Below the pieces are notes generated by a model that was not told the origin of the DNA, made no database searches, and saw only the letters and a list, made by a program, of their open reading frames with translations. From JAJPHW01 sp963771505 (GTDB lineage Bacteria; Acidobacteriota; Terriglobia; Terriglobales; Acidobacteriaceae), in NCBI GenBank assembly GCA_963771505.1, contig CAVYTO010000002.1, forward strand, positions 62,001 through 126,000: DNA of 64,000 bases, read 5' to 3'. Each line of letters opens with the position of its first letter. The stretch's first letter is position 1. This document shows positions 59,662 through 64,000 of this stretch, in pieces. The position numbers were made by a program, and so were the translations under genes.

Positions 59662-60621
59662 TCAGCACCCCTGCCCGGCAAGGCATACGTTACGCAGCCG
59701 GAAATAGCGTTTTGCTTTTTCAACGTCGAGTGCAATCTGCGCACGCAGAGCTTCCGGCGAGTCGAAGCGGCGTTCGTCCCTGAGCCTTTTTAGAAAGAGA
59801 AGTTCTACCTCGGTTTCGGCCGTCAATTCAACCGGATGAAAATTCAGCAGATGGGATTCCACTGCGAACGAGTCGGCGCCAAATGTCGGCCGGTTTCCAA
59901 GATTGGTTACAGATTGAAAGCAATCGCGAGCTACCCTCGTTTCGGTTACATATACGCCGTTTTGGGGGAGGAGTTCGGGGTAGGTGCTTAGGTTGATGGT
60001 TGGAACGGTGAACTTCGACCCGTATCCGCGGCCGCGATCAGGCGTGGACAAAATGCTGAACGTCCGGCCCAACAGATGTCGCGCCGCTCCCACGCGCCCT
60101 TGTCCGAGTAGTTTTCTGATGTGGCTGCTGGAAACAGCTTCGCCGCGCACACGCAGCTCCGGATAGATTTCTACAGAGAAACCCATTTGTCGCCCAAGGT
60201 CCGAGAGAAGTGCCACGTCTCCCGCTGCCTGATGGCCGAAACGAAACTGTGAGCCTTCGTGGACTTCGGCAGCATGCAGGCAATCTTTCAGTATCGACTC
60301 CACGAACGCGGTCGGCGGCAGCAGGGAGATGTCGCGGGTAAACGGCAGCAAGAGAACCGCGTCGAGGCCGGTCTTTTCGAGCAACCGTAGCTTTTCCAGT
60401 GTGGGCGTCAGAAGTTTCGGCGCAGCGTCGGGCCGCAGTATCCGGGCAGGGTGCGGATCGAAAGTGACGACCACCGATTTCATCCCATTGCGCTGGGCGC
60501 GCCCGACAATTTCGTCCAGCACGTGTCGATGTCCCAGATGTACGCCGTCGAAGTTGCCGATGCTGACAACGGTCGGGCCGAAGCCAGAGAGGACGTCATC
60601 GATGCGGCGAAATATCTGCAT
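59662..60621 (-). CDS. ribF: Bifunctional riboflavin kinase / FAD synthetase
   Basis: Makes FMN then FAD from riboflavin; 319 residues. The N-terminal adenylyltransferase has SIGNFDGVHLGHRHVLDEIV (nucleotidylyl HxGH), VTFDPHPARIL, EGSQFRFGHQAAGDVALL and VSSSHIRKLLGQGRVGAARH. The C-terminal riboflavin kinase has GRGYGSKFTVPTINL, NGVYVTE, SVTNLGNRPTFG and VESHLLNFH, with the YGK-type ending LRDERRFDSPEAL. It follows the PhnP-like gene by 8 bases on the same strand. Confidence 0.95.
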   Translation of the reverse strand: MQIFRRIDDVLSGFGPTVVSIGNFDGVHLGHRHVLDEIVGRAQRNGMKSVVVTFDPHPARILRPDAAPKLLTPTLEKLRLLEKTGLDAVLLLPFTRDISLLPPTAFVESILKDCLHAAEVHEGSQFRFGHQAAGDVALLSDLGRQMGFSVEIYPELRVRGEAVSSSHIRKLLGQGRVGAARHLLGRTFSILSTPDRGRGYGSKFTVPTINLSTYPELLPQNGVYVTETRVARDCFQSVTNLGNRPTFGADSFAVESHLLNFHPVELTAETEVELLFLKRLRDERRFDSPEALRAQIALDVEKAKRYFRLRNVCLAGQGC

Positions 60622-60629
60622 GATTCGCG

Positions 60630-61403
60630 TTAGATCTCGAACTCCAGTTTCAAACCGTCGTAGGCTAACTGAACGTGCGGCGGAAGCGTTGCGTTGGTGG
60701 CCTCGTGCGGAAGGTCGTGGCTGATGTGGGTGAAAAAAGCCCGTTGCGGCTTGATACGGTCGACCAACTCAAGGGCCTGGGCCAACGTGGAATGCGCGGG
60801 ATGCGGCTGGTGACGCAGCGCTTCGAGGAAGAGAACGTCCAGATCTTTCAATTGCCCAAATGAAGCTTCGGGTATCGCGCTGTGATCGGTGAGGTAGGCC
60901 GCGGAGCCGAAGCGATAGCCATAAATCGCAGTTTCGCCGTGCAGCACGGTTATCGGGATGAACTGCGCTCCGAAAAGATCGAGTGGGCCATCGATTTCAT
61001 GCAATTCAACCTGCGCGAGTCCACCAAACTTATATGTTCCTTCAAAGATGTAGCTGAACATCTGGCGCAGAAACTCCACCGCTGTAGCTTTCGCGTAGAG
61101 CGGAAGTTTCCCCGGCTTGTGCCGATAACTGAGTGGGCGCAGGTCATCGAGGCCGAGGACATGGTCCGCATGGGTGTGTGTGTAGAGAACCGCATCGAGA
61201 TGGCGAATGTCTTCGCGCAGTGCTTGCTGGCGAAAATCGGGAGTCGTATCGATCAACACGACTCGTCCCCCGTATTCCACGAGGATCGAAGGCCGGGTGC
61301 GGCGGTCATGCGGATCCGTTGAGCGGCACACCGCACACGTACAACCGATGGCGGGAACACCCATTGACGTGCCGCAGCCGAGCACAGTCAAGGTCGCCTT
61401 CAT
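60630..61403 (-). CDS. PhnP-like metallo-beta-lactamase-fold phosphodiesterase
   Basis: 257 residues. Metal site THTHADHVLGLDDLRPL (HxHxDH), YGGRVVLIDTTPDFRQQALR and late HSALPEA-like (DHSAIPEASFGQLKDLDVLF) and FFTHISHDLPHE segments complete the di-metal centre. A Cys trio near the N-terminus (GCTCAVCRSTDPHDRRTRP) is the structural zinc site of PhnP-type cyclic phosphodiesterases. It overlaps the DUF1844 gene start by four bases. The substrate is unknown. Confidence 0.9.
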   Translation of the reverse strand: MKATLTVLGCGTSMGVPAIGCTCAVCRSTDPHDRRTRPSILVEYGGRVVLIDTTPDFRQQALREDIRHLDAVLYTHTHADHVLGLDDLRPLSYRHKPGKLPLYAKATAVEFLRQMFSYIFEGTYKFGGLAQVELHEIDGPLDLFGAQFIPITVLHGETAIYGYRFGSAAYLTDHSAIPEASFGQLKDLDVLFLEALRHQPHPAHSTLAQALELVDRIKPQRAFFTHISHDLPHEATNATLPPHVQLAYDGLKLEFEI

Positions 61404-62002
61404 CGCTTGGTAAAGTCCGGTTTGCCGAAATCTGGCTTGGCGACGCCCGGTTTTCCGCCTGGGCTGGAAGGGCTTTGTGGCGCGCGTGACAGGGCGTTGA
61501 TGACTTCAACATATGCCATTCTCAACTCGTAAAGGCAGTTCTGCAGAAATGTCTGCTCTGCGCTGGTCAAATTGCCTTTGGTCTTGTCGGCGATCAGGTT
61601 GAGCGTGTCGATGGTTTGCCGCGCGCCGATTGGGTCGAGCCGAGGCTGGCCGCCCTCTTCGTGCATCATTCCCAACTGCATCATCGCCGTCATATAGAGG
61701 GAAGCCATAAAGCGCTCGAAGGTCATTTCGAGGTCTTTCGCGGAGTGGCCGCCAGATTCGATTCTGCGGTCGAGATCGCGGGACGACGCCTGGTAGGCAT
61801 CCGCTTGCTGCCGCTGCTCTGCATCGGTGGGAGGCGCGGGCATGGGGGGGTCTGAAACTTCAGCAGGAGCTGGAGCCTGCGGAGCTTCCGCCACCGTTGC
61901 GACCGGCACGGTTTCTGGGCTCGCGTCTTCGCGAACTTCGCCTTCATGCGTGAACTGGCGGCGGTCGGTAACGGTAAATGTTTCCTGTTTTTTTTCTGGC
62001 AT
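61400..62002 (-). CDS. DUF1844-domain protein
   Basis: 200 residues. A charged, Pro/Ala-rich N-terminal half (TVTDRRQFTHEGEVREDASP, then PVATVAEAPQAPAPAEV) leads to a DUF1844 domain: TFERFMASLYMTAMMQLGMM, RLDPIGARQTIDTLNLIADK, NLTSAEQTFLQNCLYELRMA. The C-terminal tail is Pro/Gly/Lys-rich (GKPGVAKPDFGKPDF). DUF1844 proteins are common in Acidobacteriota; the function is unknown. It precedes the PhnP-like gene with overlapping stop/start. Confidence 0.85.
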   Translation of the reverse strand: MPEKKQETFTVTDRRQFTHEGEVREDASPETVPVATVAEAPQAPAPAEVSDPPMPAPPTDAEQRQQADAYQASSRDLDRRIESGGHSAKDLEMTFERFMASLYMTAMMQLGMMHEEGGQPRLDPIGARQTIDTLNLIADKTKGNLTSAEQTFLQNCLYELRMAYVEVINALSRAPQSPSSPGGKPGVAKPDFGKPDFTKR

Positions 62003-62030
62003 GATTAAAGTCCTCTTCGACTCGTTTTAT

Positions 62031-63053
62031 CTAGGAATGAAAGAATTCGCGAAATGGAAGGCTTGTAACACTTGCCGTGAAGCCGTCTCCGCTGTAAGGT
62101 TTGCTCGCGGCTTCGCGGCGAATGTACCCTAGTCCGACGTGGCGCATGCCATCGTTGTATGGGATTTCCGCTGCGCTGGTGATCTCCCCAATCTTCTTGC
62201 CATCAACGATCAGTTCGGTGCCGGGTTTTGGCAGTGAGCCTTCGAATGTGAATCCGGTGAATTGGCGATGCACTGCGCCTCGCGACCGGATTCGCTCCAC
62301 GATTTCCTGCCCGACATAGCAGCCCTTACTAAAATTGAGAGCCCGGTCTTGATTGGTCTCCTGCGGGAGGTCGCGCTCCCGAATATCGACTCCGTAAAGT
62401 GGCACGCCGGATGCGATGCGCAGCCATTCGAGGGCCTGATCGTTTACCGCGGTCGCACCAGCCTGCTGCAATTTCTCCGTCAATCCGGCCAGATTTTCCG
62501 ATGCAGCCCTTACTTGGTATGAATCGACAGCGGGATTGTCGCCGCGCGTGACTACAAACTGGTTCTCGTTCGAATCAATCGTCGCGGACTCCAAAGGCTC
62601 AAGCTCCGAAATTCGCAGCCCGCAGGCTTCAAGCATTGCTTGCGATTTAGGCCCCACGAGGAAAATTGTCGTGGCATTTCCCGTGGCCTCGCCGATCTCG
62701 ACGTCATCCATGATGATGTAGCGATTGAAGGTCTCCGCGATTTGCCCTATCTGCGCCTTGTTGGCTTCAACCTCAAGAGCTTCGCCGGTGTTAAAGATAT
62801 GCATATCGCCGAGAATGCGCCCTTGCGGAGTGAGCAGAAACGCGTACACGCCGCGGCCCGGGTGCAAATCACGTACATTGTTCGTGACCATTCCATTCAG
62901 CCAGCGCACCCGATCCTCGCCAGTGATGAGCAGTCTGCCAAGCGAGTTCTGAGCGTAGAATCCGCACCCGGACGCAAGCGCGCGGAATTCAGCAACCACC
63001 GCTTCGCTGGACCCAGTGAAAGCCGGATTTTCCTGAAAAAGTGCGGGACTCAT
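62031..63053 (-). CDS. ygfZ: YgfZ/GcvT-like folate-binding protein for Fe-S repair
   Basis: 340 residues, a GcvT-fold tetrahydrofolate-binding protein that helps assemble or repair Fe-S enzymes. The signature motif is NFSKGCYVGQEIVERIRSRG (K-G-C-Y-x-G-Q-E). Other blocks are GRLLITGEDRVRWLNGMVTN, GVYAFLLTPQGRILGDMHIF, LEWLRIASGVPLYGVDIRE and GLGYIRREAASKPYSG. Starts at ATG 63053. It diverges from the dehydrogenase gene at 63118. Confidence 0.93.
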   Translation of the reverse strand: MSPALFQENPAFTGSSEAVVAEFRALASGCGFYAQNSLGRLLITGEDRVRWLNGMVTNNVRDLHPGRGVYAFLLTPQGRILGDMHIFNTGEALEVEANKAQIGQIAETFNRYIIMDDVEIGEATGNATTIFLVGPKSQAMLEACGLRISELEPLESATIDSNENQFVVTRGDNPAVDSYQVRAASENLAGLTEKLQQAGATAVNDQALEWLRIASGVPLYGVDIRERDLPQETNQDRALNFSKGCYVGQEIVERIRSRGAVHRQFTGFTFEGSLPKPGTELIVDGKKIGEITSAAEIPYNDGMRHVGLGYIRREAASKPYSGDGFTASVTSLPFREFFHS

Positions 63054-63117
63054 CGCTGCTTGAATTATACAAGCCGGTGCTCAGCGTGATTACGTCCGAG
63101 TGTGATAGGTTTTTTGC

Positions 63118-64000
63118 GTGCCTACAAAGAAAAGAATCGCGGTCATCGCCGGAGACGGCATCGGGCAGGAAGTGATACCGCAAGCCGTGCGAGCAATGTC
63201 AGCCGCGGGCGCTGCGATCGAAACCACACAATTCGATTGGAGCGCGGACCGCTATCTTGCCGACGGCGTGACCGTCCCGCCGGGCGGATTTGAAGGACTG
63301 GTACGCGATTTCGACGCGGTGCTGGTCGGAGCCTTCGGCGATCCGCGCGTCGCGAGCAATCAGCACGCCAAAGAAATCCTTCTCGGCATGCGCTTCCAGA
63401 TGGATCTCTATGCCAACGTTCGGCCCGTCCGGTTGCTGACTGAAGCGCTCTGTCCGCTAAAGGGCGTGCGCCCTCAAGACGTTGACTTCGTCGTGATTCG
63501 TGAGAATACGGAAGGAGTTTACGGCGATGTTGGCGGCGTATTCAAGAAAGGCACAGCCGACGAAGTCGCGATTCAGGAAGACATAAACACGCGCAAGGGC
63601 GTGGAGCGAGTCATTCGATTTGCGTTCGACTATTGCGAGCGCAATACGCGTCAGGACGGAAGCCGCCGCAGCCGGGTGCTGATGTGCGACAAATCGAATG
63701 CCATGACCTATGCTGGCGGCTTGTGGCAGCGAGTATTCAAGGAAGTATCGGGGGAGTATCCGCAAATCAAACCCGGGCACATGTATGTGGACGCGCTCTG
63801 TATGCACATGGTGCGCGACCCAAAACAGTTTGACGTGATTGTTACCAATAACATGTTCGGAGACATCATTACTGATCTCGCCGCAGGGATTCAGGGCGGC
63901 CTGGGAGTGGCGGCCAGCGCGAACATTCATCCGGGCAAAACTTCGATGTTCGAGCCTGTGCATGGCTCGGCTCCAACGTTGGCGGGAAAAAACTTGGCGA
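63118..64000 (+). CDS. Isocitrate/isopropylmalate-dehydrogenase-family enzyme (truncated by window edge)
   Basis: First about 294 residues of a beta-decarboxylating dehydrogenase. Motifs: KKRIAVIAGDGIGQEVIPQA, DAVLVGAFGDPRV, GMRFQMDLYANVRPVRLL, VIRENTEGVYGDVGGVFKKG (substrate loop with NTEG, unlike the ELTGG of typical LeuB), TRKGVERVIRFAF, SNAMTYAGGLW, HMYVDALCMHMV, TNNMFGDIITDLAAGIQGGL and EPVHGSAPTLAGKN. The NTEG loop resembles tartrate or isocitrate-type members, so a LeuB symbol is withheld. The start is GTG 63118 with a -10-like TGTGAT 11 bases upstream. Confidence 0.88.
   Translation, partial: MPTKKRIAVIAGDGIGQEVIPQAVRAMSAAGAAIETTQFDWSADRYLADGVTVPPGGFEGLVRDFDAVLVGAFGDPRVASNQHAKEILLGMRFQMDLYANVRPVRLLTEALCPLKGVRPQDVDFVVIRENTEGVYGDVGGVFKKGTADEVAIQEDINTRKGVERVIRFAFDYCERNTRQDGSRRSRVLMCDKSNAMTYAGGLWQRVFKEVSGEYPQIKPGHMYVDALCMHMVRDPKQFDVIVTNNMFGDIITDLAAGIQGGLGVAASANIHPGKTSMFEPVHGSAPTLAGKNLA

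Overview
The window looks like chromosomal DNA of an Acidobacteriota bacterium, probably class Terriglobia (Koribacter/Sulfotelmatobacter-like). This is an inference from gene content and style: a Ser/Thr kinase fused to a periplasmic beta-propeller, a TonB protein with a long glycine-rich linker, a DUF1844 protein, a Tad pilus locus, moderately high GC and many GTG/TTG starts. No rRNA, tRNA, CRISPR array, intact insertion sequence or prophage was found.

Layout. 1-2011 (minus): start of a Tad/Flp pilus locus (flp, cpaB, cpaC running off the edge). 2207-7226: four polytopic glycosyltransferase-like membrane genes, three of them broken by frameshifts and one (GT87-like) intact. 7289-12917 (plus): an FHA-GAF-PP2C phosphatase, a secreted adenosine deaminase with purine nucleoside phosphorylase, a cysteine desulfurase and a small secreted protein. 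12964-16494 (minus): ABC exporter plus DesK/DesR-like two-component system. 16658-17956: broken FUSC gene, then a PP2C phosphatase. 18087-24644 (plus): Rrf2 regulator with a palindromic operator, SsuABC-like importer, porin, sulfite-oxidase-like molybdoenzyme and cytochrome c. 24679-34269 (minus): Fis-type regulator, cvpA, purC, smc, lspA, ileS. 34667-35966: tonB and a relic of a repeat protein between twin hairpins. 35970-37538 (minus): GNAT and murI. 37724-42588 (minus): an iron-transport operon of FTR1 permease fused to a DUF2318-like domain, two FtsX-type permeases and an ABC ATPase fused to a complete DtxR-type metal sensor, with two palindromes upstream. 42748-48760 (minus): uvrA, a TPR protein, two related secreted helical proteins and a metallopeptidase. 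49075-64000: Ser/Thr kinase, oxidase subunit III, cytochrome c, hydrolase, thioesterase, pdxS and pdxT separated by an inverted Na+/H+ antiporter, rhomboid protease, truB, ribF, a PhnP-like hydrolase, a DUF1844 protein, ygfZ and a truncated isopropylmalate-dehydrogenase-family gene.

How genes work together. Secreted adenosine deaminase and PNP form a purine-salvage pair. The Rrf2 cluster would import an organosulfur (or similar) oxyanion and oxidise sulfite in the periplasm, passing electrons to cytochrome c. The iron operon resembles the FTR1/P19-type systems of Campylobacter, but P19 is absent and a DtxR-like sensor is part of the ATPase polypeptide, which suggests allosteric metal control of transport. 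This is the most unusual system in the window. Several genes have a -10 box only 5-11 bases before the start codon, suggesting leaderless mRNAs.
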